Under the pieces are notes generated by a model. The model was not told the origin of the DNA, did no database searches, and worked only from the letters and a program-made list of their open reading frames with translations. Of a stretch of 64,000 nt of DNA, positions 1-8,645 are shown one piece after another. Origin of the DNA: Bacteroidales bacterium (GTDB lineage: Bacteria > Bacteroidota > Bacteroidia > Bacteroidales > Marinilabiliaceae); NCBI GenBank assembly GCA_024401365.1, contig JAKSLE010000008.1, positions 80,823 to 144,822 of the forward strand, written 5' to 3'. Position 1 is the first letter of the stretch, and each line of letters opens with the position of its first letter. The translations under genes were made by a program, and so were the position numbers.

Positions 1-1
1 C

Positions 2-235
2 GTTGGTATCATCTGCTCGGCAGCTGACATTCTGGGGGCAGACCTTCCTACTCGTGGTATGGTATTGAAGAATATTGGAGTACAGAAAACAACTTGTCTT
101 TTGGGCGATATCCGATATCTTCTCTCGTTGCAGGACGACGATGGTGAGTGTGGTATTTTCTGGACAGTTTGGAAGACCGGTAATATCACTGACATCAGAG
201 TTGTGAGCACAACCATTGCCGAGGCTATTGATTGA
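2..235 (+). CDS. C-terminal end of an unidentified protein (partial)
   Basis: An open frame runs in from the window edge and stops with TGA at 233-235, giving 77 residues of a C-terminus. It contains readable protein-like sequence (TRGMVLKNIGVQKTTCLLGD, then FWTVWKTGNITDIRVVSTT) with normal codon use. I do not recognise the family. The gene converges on the MFS gene that ends at 259. The start and most of the protein lie outside the window. Confidence 0.6.
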   Translation, partial: VGIICSAADILGADLPTRGMVLKNIGVQKTTCLLGDIRYLLSLQDDDGECGIFWTVWKTGNITDIRVVSTTIAEAID

Positions 236-258
236 CGACCTCGGGCTTACAAACCGTC

Positions 259-1497
259 TTAAACTTGTCGACTGGATGTCTCCTTCTTGAACATCAAGAA
301 GACATATATTAGGGAGGCTACTGCCAACATACTTTCGAACAAGAAGAGGTTGCAATAACCAAATGTATCAGCTACGCGTCCACTTATCAGAGACAGTAAG
401 ATTCCCACGAAGTGCGTGATAACTATCTGTACAGTGAAATCGGTGCCCTCACGTCCAGGACGCACATTGTCCATAGACGTTGTATAGACAACAACCGAGC
501 TCAATCCATAACAAAGCCATATAAGCGACACGCCAGTAATGACCATGGCATACGAAGGAGTCCCCATTGCCATGAATGACAAGAACAATGTAGCGCCAAG
601 CGAGATAAATGCCACCAATCGTCGGGTAAAGAATCGTCCCAGAGAAGAGATAAGATGTCCACTGACTATAGATGCGACACACGCCATGGCAGAACCTAGA
701 ATACCACTCATAAAGCCTATCTCCTGCATGGAATATCCCAGATCCACCAAATATGGGCGCAACATGGAGAGAGAGCCTATGATACCTGCATAATAGAGAC
801 ACAGAAAGCCTATCTGCTTCCAAATACTCCTACGCGTAAAGAACCATAGGAAATCCGCCATTGAAACAGGAGTTGTCTGCTGTTGCGTCTGTATTTTGAG
901 TTTCTTGTTGCGCCACAATGGTATAATAGCTATCATCACAAAGAGTGCCAGAAATGGCAATACATAATGCCACCCAAATTTCTGCAGAAGAGCGAGCAGC
1001 ACTCCACTACCTATTAAAGTTGCAGAGAAACTACCCAACGACTGCATACTGTTGACCAACCCCTTGTCTTTCTTACTAAACGAGAGGACTGCCAATGCAT
1101 CGGTAGCAATATCCTGTGTAGCAGATGCAATAAGCGATATAATAATTAACGTGATGATAAAGAAGAAGTCTTTCTCCAAATCCAGATGACCTACGAACAG
1201 TATAAGAAAAGCGTAAATACCCTCACTCCAGAAGATACACTTCTTGAAGTTGGCCATAGTATTACAATACTTATCTACCATAGGAGCCCACAGGAACTTG
1301 ACTACCCATGGCAATTTGATAAGTTGCAACATAGCTATAGCAGACAACGAGAAAGATGCCTGTCTCATTGTCACCTGTAGAGCCGTCGAAAAGAAAGTCA
1401 TCGGCAGGCTCTGAGCTATATATAGGCAAAAGAAGGTAAATAGATTATACTTACCACCCTCTGATTTGGTAGTTATCAGTCGTTCTGTCCAGTGCAT
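259..1497 (-). CDS. MFS transporter, AmpG / RhtX-FptX-like
   Basis: A 412-residue inner-membrane permease with about twelve hydrophobic segments. The segment LIKLPWVVKFLWAPMVDKY near residue 60 is the signature of the AmpG / acetyl-CoA-transporter / RhtX-FptX branch of the major facilitator superfamily, whose members import muropeptides or iron-siderophores. It is the last gene of a four-gene operon and its start overlaps the 3' end of hemG by 22 bases, which suggests translational coupling. From the context (TonB receptor, hemN, hemG) I infer that it carries a porphyrin, porphyrinogen or iron complex across the inner membrane. The substrate is not visible in the sequence. AmpG itself is less likely because no cell-wall recycling genes are near. 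Confidence 0.8.
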   Translation of the reverse strand: MHWTERLITTKSEGGKYNLFTFFCLYIAQSLPMTFFSTALQVTMRQASFSLSAIAMLQLIKLPWVVKFLWAPMVDKYCNTMANFKKCIFWSEGIYAFLILFVGHLDLEKDFFFIITLIIISLIASATQDIATDALAVLSFSKKDKGLVNSMQSLGSFSATLIGSGVLLALLQKFGWHYVLPFLALFVMIAIIPLWRNKKLKIQTQQQTTPVSMADFLWFFTRRSIWKQIGFLCLYYAGIIGSLSMLRPYLVDLGYSMQEIGFMSGILGSAMACVASIVSGHLISSLGRFFTRRLVAFISLGATLFLSFMAMGTPSYAMVITGVSLIWLCYGLSSVVVYTTSMDNVRPGREGTDFTVQIVITHFVGILLSLISGRVADTFGYCNLFLFESMLAVASLIYVFLMFKKETSSRQV

Positions 1498-2858
1498 ACT
1501 CTTCGTGCTTCGTCAACACCTTGTTTTATTCTGTCTCCTATACCTATACCATCTCGCAAGTTGCCCGCTATGCGTAGTGTAGGATATTTAGTCTGTAATT
1601 TATCTATCGCTGCAAAACGGGCATCCGACGATGCCTCGTACTGCGGGATAGCCCTTTCGTGTCGAAAAACCTTTATGACATCTGCCTTTGTACCTGGCGC
1701 GTACTTCAACATATCCACCAAAGTGCCATTGACCATCGATTCAAATTCGGCATCACTCTTCTCCAACATCTCTGGATGACGTGCGCCTCCGATGAAATAG
1801 GCCATAGCGGCACCCTTTTCCGGACATCTCCCCTTGAAACAAGCAGAAGGGAAGAGTATACCCAAAACTGGCTTGTGCTCCTTGGATGGAACTAACCCTC
1901 CGAAAGCCAGACACTGGTTATCGCCGCAATCCTTCATTCCCACTCCTACTTGTACAACAGGAGCATAGAAGAGATTGCTGAGATCCTTCATAGTATCACT
2001 ATCTACAAATGGGAGCAATTCGGGTAAAGAATAAGCCCCACAAGTAGTAATAACATTACGAGCTACTATCTGCTCAGATTTTCCATCTTTGGTATAGGTT
2101 ATATTCCACGCACCATCCTCCACTGGATTGATGTGAATATCAATAGCACCTGTCATGATATTGTCTCGGCCTATTGAATCAGCTAGAGCCTCTACCAAAT
2201 TGGAAAAACCTCCACGCGACGAAAAAACTTTTTTCGTAGCCTTACGGTCGCGATCAGTCTTAGGTTGTTTTGCCTTAGCTATAGAACCACGGACAAATGA
2301 ACCATAATTCTGCTCCAACTGATATAGTTTGGGTAATGCCAACCTCGCAGGCAACTTATAAGGGTCGCCAGCATATACACCCGAAAGGAATGGATCTACA
2401 GCATACTCAACGTACGACTTACCGAGACGTCGTTCCGCCAAAGAACCTACCGACTCCATAGGGTCGTCGCCTTTTTTACGCCATGGTTCACCTAATATTC
2501 GGAATTTATCATACCAAGTAAAAAGAGGTGTTCGAAGAGCCGAGCCTAGACCAGAAGGAAGCGCATGAAACTTATCGCCCTTCCAAATAAGACGGCGTTT
2601 ACTAGACTCAAGAGCCGTTTCCAACTCACATTTATCACCCAACTGCTCGAACAACTCAGCCACCTCGGGATGTTTGACTACACCCGTATTGGGACCTGTT
2701 TCGAAAATATAATCATCTACCTTTATAGACTGTATCTGTCCTCCTATACGATCTTGTCTCTCTAATACTCTGACCTGTCTATTATTTCTTGTCAACTCAT
2801 GGGCACAGGATAATCCTGTAATACCTGCACCTATTACCACTGTATCTACACTATTCAT
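1476..2858 (-). CDS. hemG: Protoporphyrinogen/coproporphyrinogen oxidase, HemY-type FAD enzyme
   Basis: A 460-residue flavoprotein. The N-terminus has the FAD-binding dinucleotide fold (VVIGAGITGLSCAHEL, then VLERQDRIGGQI), and the C-terminus has the amine-oxidase-type closing motif (LRIAGNLRDGIGIGDRI). The length and layout fit the PPOX/HemY family, which oxidises protoporphyrinogen IX to protoporphyrin IX; some members act on coproporphyrinogen III. It lies 7 bases after hemN, so it catalyses the step after HemN in the same transcript. The symbol hemG is commonly used for this enzyme in Bacteroidetes, although the fold is HemY-type and not the flavodoxin-like E. coli HemG. No early haem genes (hemA-hemE) are in the window. 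Confidence 0.9.
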   Translation of the reverse strand: MNSVDTVVIGAGITGLSCAHELTRNNRQVRVLERQDRIGGQIQSIKVDDYIFETGPNTGVVKHPEVAELFEQLGDKCELETALESSKRRLIWKGDKFHALPSGLGSALRTPLFTWYDKFRILGEPWRKKGDDPMESVGSLAERRLGKSYVEYAVDPFLSGVYAGDPYKLPARLALPKLYQLEQNYGSFVRGSIAKAKQPKTDRDRKATKKVFSSRGGFSNLVEALADSIGRDNIMTGAIDIHINPVEDGAWNITYTKDGKSEQIVARNVITTCGAYSLPELLPFVDSDTMKDLSNLFYAPVVQVGVGMKDCGDNQCLAFGGLVPSKEHKPVLGILFPSACFKGRCPEKGAAMAYFIGGARHPEMLEKSDAEFESMVNGTLVDMLKYAPGTKADVIKVFRHERAIPQYEASSDARFAAIDKLQTKYPTLRIAGNLRDGIGIGDRIKQGVDEARRVCTGQND

Positions 2859-2865
2859 TGTTCTA

Positions 2866-4227
2866 TCAAATCGGTTTAGAGAATTTCTTATCTGTATTCT
2901 GCATCAGAGGATCCAAAGCAGCTGCTACGTTTCTAACAAAAGGGTGACCTTCGTCTGTCATTGCCATACCATCAGCAGAGATTGTTATTATACCATCACT
3001 AGCCATCTCATTAAGTTGAGACTCCTCGTAATGAAGAGCCGACTTAACTTGGTCGATGGAAATCCCCATAGTACTTGCCAATTCGCTCCACGATATACGG
3101 TAGTTGCACATCAGACGCTCTATCACCTCCTTAGCTATACGCTCCTGCTCGGTGAGCAGATAACCCTTAGTGGTAGTCAAGACGCCATTCAATGTAGTAT
3201 TGACATACTCATCAATTACCTTTGTATTCTGAGCATAAGAACTATCGAGCTGACTTATACCTGTGGCACCAAAAGCGTAAACCTGCCCTGTAGTACGTCT
3301 TGTACAGTATCCCTGGAAATTGCGATATAGCAACCCTGCCTCAAGCGCCCTATACAACTCATCATCCGGGAGCACAAAATGATCAAGACCTATACTCTTG
3401 TACCCAGCCTCGTGGAGCATAGCCGATGCAACCTCATACATCCTCTGTTTCTCCTCAGTCGCAGGCAGGCCATGTTTCTCAAGAATCATCTGACGTTTAA
3501 ATACCCAAGGCACATGACCATAGCTGAAAGTCACCAATCTATCTGGGCGCAGTTCTATTGCTCGCTCAATATTCTTGGCAAAAGAATCGGCTGTCTGATA
3601 TGGCAACCCAAACAAGAAATCCATATTCACTGTGGCCCCCGCTTGGCGTAAGATTGTCATTATGACATCCAGCGGAAGATTGGATGGAGTACGTCCAACA
3701 GCATCTAGTACCTTATCGTTCAGATCCTGTATACCCAAAGAGAAACGGTTGAAATGGCTCTCCGTCAATTGTTGCCAATCGCTCTCAGTCAAATAACCCG
3801 GATGACATTCAACAGCTATCTCTGGCTTCTCTATAGTTGGGAATAGCGACAACAGATGATCGTTAACCTCTTTCAGAACAGATACGGGCATGGCTGTAGG
3901 ACTACCACCGCCAAAATGTATCTGACTAATAGGGCGTGACTTATCCAAATGAGCCGCTACGATATCAATCTCCTTGTGTATAGCCTCTATATATCTATTC
4001 ACAGTATCGCCATTAGAGGGCATGATATAGGAATTGCAACCACAATAATGGCACAAGCGCCTACAGAAAGGCATGTGGATATAGAACGAGATAAGTTTTG
4101 TTCCCTCGTTATTGGAACGGCTGACAGCCTCTAAATAATCGGAAGGCTGTAATTCTCTGAAAAAATTAGCTGGTGGATAACTCGTATAGCGAGGAACCGA
4201 CACATTATATTTTTCTACGAGACTCAT
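2866..4227 (-). CDS. hemN: Oxygen-independent coproporphyrinogen III dehydrogenase
   Basis: A 453-residue radical-SAM enzyme that decarboxylates coproporphyrinogen III to protoporphyrinogen IX without oxygen. The cluster motif is CRRLCHYCGC (C-x3-C-x2-C with the CGC extension typical of true HemN). It is preceded by the conserved YIHMPF and followed by FGGGSPTAM. The segment SLGIQDLND matches the GVQD form of HemN; HemW, the haem chaperone paralogue, normally reads GVQS. Length also fits HemN, not the shorter HemW. It starts 6 bases after the TonB receptor stop, so the two are co-transcribed. Confidence 0.92.
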   Translation of the reverse strand: MSLVEKYNVSVPRYTSYPPANFFRELQPSDYLEAVSRSNNEGTKLISFYIHMPFCRRLCHYCGCNSYIMPSNGDTVNRYIEAIHKEIDIVAAHLDKSRPISQIHFGGGSPTAMPVSVLKEVNDHLLSLFPTIEKPEIAVECHPGYLTESDWQQLTESHFNRFSLGIQDLNDKVLDAVGRTPSNLPLDVIMTILRQAGATVNMDFLFGLPYQTADSFAKNIERAIELRPDRLVTFSYGHVPWVFKRQMILEKHGLPATEEKQRMYEVASAMLHEAGYKSIGLDHFVLPDDELYRALEAGLLYRNFQGYCTRRTTGQVYAFGATGISQLDSSYAQNTKVIDEYVNTTLNGVLTTTKGYLLTEQERIAKEVIERLMCNYRISWSELASTMGISIDQVKSALHYEESQLNEMASDGIITISADGMAMTDEGHPFVRNVAAALDPLMQNTDKKFSKPI

Positions 4228-4233
4228 TATTTT

Positions 4234-6351
4234 CTAGAAATTTACGACTATATCAGCACCCAACGTAAGAGGAGTGCCCTTCTGCGCATACTTGGCCGAA
4301 GATACGAAATAATAGCTCAAGTACTCTGTATTACTTAAATTTTTACCCCACAAACTCAATGCGACGATACCCTTACGGAACTCTACTCGAGCATTTGGGA
4401 GAACGTAGAACCGCTGGCATACAGCATTATCCTCCAGCCAGTACAACTTACCTGTACCGGTGATTCCTGCTGTAATATTTATAGCATCCAAACAAGATGT
4501 TGGGTATATTGAGTAACTTGCATTGAATCCTAGGGTATGGCGAGGCACCATAGGAACCATGTTGCCTGTGTATATCTGCCCCTTAGACTCGTCTTTCACG
4601 TAATTGAGGAAGCGGGCATACGTATACCCGTAATTACCTTGCAATGTAAGGTTCATAGTCGGGCGATACAACAACATCATCTCTATGCCCTTGCTATCGG
4701 AGTGACCAGCATTGCTGACTACTGTACCCAATCCGGGGATGACCTGACTAACATGCTGATTGTTCCAGTCGATATAGAAAAGTGTCAACTCTCCCATGAA
4801 ACTATGATCGGAGGTACCCAACTTAGCTCCCACCTCATAGTTCCAGTTGTGCTCTGGATTATATGTACGCAACTCATCGCTTGGGATGGTCACATTAAAA
4901 CCGCCACCCTTGTATCCCCTACTGATGTTAACGAATAGCGTGTTGTCGCTATTGAAAAGGTATTGGAGTCCAAATCTAGGGATAAACTCTGTGGCTTCCA
5001 TACTCTGATTGAACGGATTACCTACTGGTGCAGTCGAGCTATCAGTATAATTCACCTGCTCACGGTGGTATACCATTCGGTTGTACTCATAATCTATTCG
5101 TGCGCCTACAGTTGCCGAGAGACCCTTCCACACGTTGTAAGAAGCCTGAGCGAAGAGAGCTATACCTCGCAAATCATTATCATAGTATGAATGTTGTTCG
5201 TACCTCTTAGTTATATAGTCGGTACCTTGCTCCTGGTCGCCCGCCTGATTAAACATGAAAGTACCTGCTATCCATTGGAAACTGCCATCGTGCTCCGACT
5301 TCGCGGTAAGTTCCTCGCTAACAATCCTATGGGTAATAGCACTAGTAGCAAAATAAATATCCTGGTCGGTAAAATCCTGATCTACCTTTTGGTTATCATC
5401 AATATACTGGTACGACGTCTGGCTATTCAGGCTCCACATATCAGAGGTGTACTTGATATTGATACCACTATTAGTTATTAGTCTCTCATAGCCACAAGGA
5501 CGATTGTAGTTGACATCACTTACCCTCTTAGTCGCCACGTCATAAGTAGCATATGGATAGCCACCCTGATTGAGATAATCAAGATTAGCCAACAGACGTA
5601 TCTCCCATTTATCGGCAGGTTTGAAATGGAGAGTCAAGCGACCACCGGCGGTATTCAACTTATCAGCCTTCTTGTGGATTGTTACATTATCGAAATATCC
5701 ATCACGGTGTTCATAATAACCACTAATGTTTAGTCCTACATTTTCATTAAAAAGAGAATAGTTAGACGCCTGTACCTTGAAGTTATTATAGTTGCCATAA
5801 CGCAAACGCAACCTAGTACCCTGGTACTCAAATGGCGTGTATTTGTAGACATTTATCACGCCGCCTATGGTATTACGGCCGTAGAGAGTACCCTGGGGAC
5901 CTCGAAACACCTCTATCGACTTCACATCCAGCATATCCGTATCGAAAGCCGATATCTCGAAATGAGGCATACCATCGACATAGAATCCTACGGTTGTGCC
6001 CTTTGCTTTGGAATATATACCGCGAATCACGATAGGAGTTGTCTGGCGCGAACCATAGTCGGGAATAAATATATTGGACATCTTAGAAGATATATCCTCT
6101 ATATCACTTATCTGCTGAACTTGAAGTTGACGTGCGCCCAAGAGCGTTACTGCAGCAGGAGCAATGTTGCGCCGATTAACCTTATTGCTCATGACAGTTA
6201 CCTCAGTTATATCCAGGTTGGCGCCCACGCTATCTGTCGGCTCCGACTCCAAGGCGACTGAGGCATTGGGGCAGATTGGTTCACCTGCCGAAAGTTGAGC
6301 TTGACCGATAATGAAAGAACTAATTAATGCGATTGTTTTAATACACCACAT
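4234..6351 (-). CDS. TonB-dependent outer-membrane receptor
   Basis: A 705-residue outer-membrane receptor. Residues 1-22 form a signal peptide (hydrophobic run ALISSFIIGQAQLSAG). A TonB-box-like stretch (DITEVTVMS) follows near residue 46. The plug domain includes VEVFRGPQGTLYGRNTIGG-type sequence (VFRGPQGTLYGRNTIGGVIN), and the rest is aromatic-rich beta-barrel ending in Phe (GADIVVNF). It is a stand-alone receptor of the iron-complex/siderophore type; there is no SusD partner or CarboxypepD_reg domain. It is first in the operon, just before hemN, hemG and an MFS permease. I infer that it imports a tetrapyrrole or an iron complex. Confidence 0.9.
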   Translation of the reverse strand: MWCIKTIALISSFIIGQAQLSAGEPICPNASVALESEPTDSVGANLDITEVTVMSNKVNRRNIAPAAVTLLGARQLQVQQISDIEDISSKMSNIFIPDYGSRQTTPIVIRGIYSKAKGTTVGFYVDGMPHFEISAFDTDMLDVKSIEVFRGPQGTLYGRNTIGGVINVYKYTPFEYQGTRLRLRYGNYNNFKVQASNYSLFNENVGLNISGYYEHRDGYFDNVTIHKKADKLNTAGGRLTLHFKPADKWEIRLLANLDYLNQGGYPYATYDVATKRVSDVNYNRPCGYERLITNSGINIKYTSDMWSLNSQTSYQYIDDNQKVDQDFTDQDIYFATSAITHRIVSEELTAKSEHDGSFQWIAGTFMFNQAGDQEQGTDYITKRYEQHSYYDNDLRGIALFAQASYNVWKGLSATVGARIDYEYNRMVYHREQVNYTDSSTAPVGNPFNQSMEATEFIPRFGLQYLFNSDNTLFVNISRGYKGGGFNVTIPSDELRTYNPEHNWNYEVGAKLGTSDHSFMGELTLFYIDWNNQHVSQVIPGLGTVVSNAGHSDSKGIEMMLLYRPTMNLTLQGNYGYTYARFLNYVKDESKGQIYTGNMVPMVPRHTLGFNASYSIYPTSCLDAINITAGITGTGKLYWLEDNAVCQRFYVLPNARVEFRKGIVALSLWGKNLSNTEYLSYYFVSSAKYAQKGTPLTLGADIVVNF

Positions 6352-6434
6352 TCTATTGTCTGATAATTAGCTAGACGCCTATTGACATCCGAGGTTCGCT
6401 GAGTTATGGAATACCACTTCGAATATTCCAGGTG

Positions 6435-6466
6435 CAAAAGTACCTATCTATTCAATTATGGGCAAT
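6435..6466 (-). promoter_or_regulatory. Promoter of the TonB receptor-hem operon
   Basis: On the minus strand a -7 element TACTTTTG (6442-6435) is preceded, with 20 bases between, by TTG at about 6463-6465. This fits the Bacteroidetes consensus TTTG-N19-21-TAnnTTTG. The leader to the receptor start at 6351 would be about 75 bases. Confidence 0.6.
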
Positions 6467-6595
6467 AGCAAGGGTGCAAAATCACCATTATTGGGTATGG
6501 GATTTCTGGTGTTATATAGCTATCATGAGGGGAGAATAAGACAATAGTGGCTGATTGCTGCAACAGATTCCTACTATCAAGCAGAAAAGAGAGTA

Positions 6596-7168
6596 ATGAT
6601 GGTCGGGCAAGACTCATTTGGTTGGTATGGAGAAGATGAAATGAAAGGTGAGTTTAATCCCAAATTTCCCATCAAGAATCTGATGTCTTTATATGATTTA
6701 TTTGTCAACAAAGATCATGGCTACAATTCTCCTTTTTGGAACAAGTATAAAGAGTTATTGAATTTATGCACCACAAAAGGTATTGGTTTGATTCAGACAA
6801 ACATATCATTCCTAGGATATATGCAACAAAAAGCAGGAATGAATAGGGAACTTAATAGTATATTCAAAGATGTATTGCTCGATGAAATTAGGATACTCAA
6901 GCCAAATCTTATACTATTTTTCTGTGGACCGGGATATGACAAACATATCAATGATCGTTTAGGCAAAAATGAACAGGAAAGAGTGTTAAGCAATGTTGAC
7001 GAACGTAAATTCTGTGAACTTCGGTTTTCTGACCCCAAAGTCATAGACACACTTAATGGTGCCAAGGTATATAGAACTTATCATCCTAGCTACCTTCAGC
7101 GATGTAGTAAAAACGAATGGGTCAAACAGGTTAACGAAGCAATCATATCGTCTGTCGAAAGATTGTAG
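6596..7168 (+). CDS. Uracil-DNA-glycosylase-like protein, N-terminally truncated
   Basis: A 190-residue protein with the look of the uracil-DNA glycosylase superfamily: an early MMVGQDSFGWYG (glycosylase motif I region), a core ILKPNLILFFCGPG, and YRTYHPSYL near the end where the family has its HP(S) motif. It is a shorter relative of the 335-residue protein at 23619; the core EIRILKPN and the HP motif align. It lacks about 55 N-terminal residues. Coding-like sequence continues upstream in frame (WLIAATDSYYQAEKRV) to 6548, where an in-frame TAG blocks it, so the gene may have lost its 5' end. It also lacks the C-terminal winged helix of the relative. Whether it is still functional is unclear. 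Confidence 0.6.
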   Translation: MMVGQDSFGWYGEDEMKGEFNPKFPIKNLMSLYDLFVNKDHGYNSPFWNKYKELLNLCTTKGIGLIQTNISFLGYMQQKAGMNRELNSIFKDVLLDEIRILKPNLILFFCGPGYDKHINDRLGKNEQERVLSNVDERKFCELRFSDPKVIDTLNGAKVYRTYHPSYLQRCSKNEWVKQVNEAIISSVERL

Positions 7169-7183
7169 TTTAATCACAATTAT

Positions 7184-7242
7184 ATGTCCTCCATAGCCGC
7201 ATAAGGAAATGGCAGAGTTTCTTATGCGGCTATGGAGGATAT
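7184..7242. terminator. Long hairpin between convergent genes
   Basis: A perfect 19-bp stem (7187-7205 with 7221-7239), partly extended by GAAA/TTT in the loop. It lies between two convergent genes and its right arm covers the last codons and the stop of the ADP-ribosylglycohydrolase gene. There is no strong T run on either side, so it may be a bidirectional terminator or a mobile remnant. Confidence 0.5.
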
Positions 7243-8171
7243 GCTTTCAATTTTACCACCTTCTCAAACCTCCTACACTTTTCCTCAATAAAGTCCATCT
7301 TCAAAGTCGCATCTATCCATGTCTGAGGTATACCATCATCTTCGTTGATTCCATATATTATGCCAGCCAATCCTCCGGCTACACATGCAACTGTATCTGT
7401 ATCATAACCAAAGTTGACAGCTTGCAACACTGCATCCTTGTAACTAGTCGTGTTGCAAACACACCAAAGTGCCGTTTTAAGAGTATGCACTACAAAACCA
7501 CTACTCTCAACCTCATCCGAAGGAATAGACATATAATAGCTCAAATCTTTATAAATCTCAACGTTTGTCTTAGCTACAGCTCTCTCAATAGCCGTTCTAA
7601 TGTCGCACCCTGCCAGTATATCTCGTGCGATAGAAACATAAACTACGCATGCCTCAGTCGACAATTCATGAGCATGAGTCACAGAAGAAGCTTTCCTTAT
7701 CTCATCATCAGTAAAGTTGGTAAAAGCCAACGGAAGGATACGCATAAGTGAGCCGTTCCCATTTTCATCTTCCCGAGCGCCACCACACTTCTCAATATCT
7801 ACCCCCTTTACAAAACGTCTCATAGACTTATGAATACAGCCACCAAGACCGAACGGCTTGTTCAAAGAACAATTATCTCCCTTATTCCACCACTCTAAAA
7901 ACTTAACCATCATGGTCTTCATATCAAGTTTTCCTCCTTCATCTATGATGGCATCCATCATAGCCAATGCCATAGATGTATCGTCAGACCATGCACCAAA
8001 AGGTACGATTCCTTTCCAACGTGATCTTACAGGTACTCCTCCATAATCAGCATCAACGTGATAACCTGTAGCCTCAAAAGTGCCACGCCTCTCGAACTCA
8101 AAAGGCACCCCAAGCGCATCTCCTATAGCCATACCAAATAAGGCAGCCTTTATTTTCTCGTAACTATGCAT
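7230..8171 (-). CDS. ADP-ribosylglycohydrolase family protein
   Basis: A 313-residue protein of the DraG/ARH family, which removes ADP-ribose from proteins or nucleic acids using two Mg ions. The metal-binding motifs are visible: GMAIGDALGVPFE at the N-terminus, WSDDTSMALA near residue 62, and GYDTDTVACVAGGLAG near residue 265. Length fits the family. A -7 element lies 54 bases upstream. It stands alone on its strand beside the DUF262 genes. ARH-like hydrolases can reverse ADP-ribosylation made by toxins or phage enzymes; that role here is inference from context. Confidence 0.88.
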   Translation of the reverse strand: MHSYEKIKAALFGMAIGDALGVPFEFERRGTFEATGYHVDADYGGVPVRSRWKGIVPFGAWSDDTSMALAMMDAIIDEGGKLDMKTMMVKFLEWWNKGDNCSLNKPFGLGGCIHKSMRRFVKGVDIEKCGGAREDENGNGSLMRILPLAFTNFTDDEIRKASSVTHAHELSTEACVVYVSIARDILAGCDIRTAIERAVAKTNVEIYKDLSYYMSIPSDEVESSGFVVHTLKTALWCVCNTTSYKDAVLQAVNFGYDTDTVACVAGGLAGIIYGINEDDGIPQTWIDATLKMDFIEEKCRRFEKVVKLKAYPP

Positions 8172-8224
8172 AATTTATCCTTTTTACAATGCCCTAATAA
8201 CAACTTTACCCACATGTACGGAGG

Positions 8225-8232
8225 CAAATATA
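8225..8232 (-). promoter_or_regulatory. -7 element of the ADP-ribosylglycohydrolase gene
   Basis: Minus-strand TATATTTG matches TAnnTTTG and lies about 54 bases before the start at 8171. The -33 region is poor. Confidence 0.45.
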
Positions 8233-8441
8233 CAAACATCGTGTGTATAAAATGAACACACCATATAGTAAAGTAGAGTAAAATTTCTTACGCCAACTAT
8301 CATCGCGACAACACCTAACCCTACAATCTAACGTGTACATTCCCTACAATAATACAACATCAAACATATCCATTCAACAATTCTGGAATGTTTGCGACCA
8401 TACTTTCCCCAGTAATACCAACGCCTATCCCCCTCCAAACA

Positions 8442-8507
8442 CATACGCACGTCATACGCACGTCATACGCTCATCATACGCACGTCATACGCACAACATA
8501 CGCGCAA
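8442..8507. repeat. 11-bp tandem repeat, six copies
   Basis: Six back-to-back 11-mers of the form CATACGCACGT; copies 1, 2 and 4 are identical and copies 3, 5 and 6 vary in the last positions. The array lies in the otherwise unassigned 8172-8645 interval beyond the 3' end of a DUF262 gene. Apart from a promoter element near 8230, I see no gene in that interval. Confidence 0.9.
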
Positions 8508-8645
8508 GCAAAATTTTCCGTGCCTTCGCTTGCTATCTATATATAAGAATCGGCATTATGCAAAACGAAACAATCAACAGTCAAGTGTGGGTGACAATAC
8601 CCGGAATGCCTAAGTGACGTTGAAACAGAATATGCTGTATTTATG

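Noticed and set aside
8442-8507. Short repeats as a CRISPR array
   Set aside because: Units of 11 bp are directly joined without spacers, and no cas genes are in the window.
8333-8617. 94-codon frame on the plus strand
   Set aside because: It mostly encodes the 11-bp repeat array and biased residues; no homologous look and no promoter.
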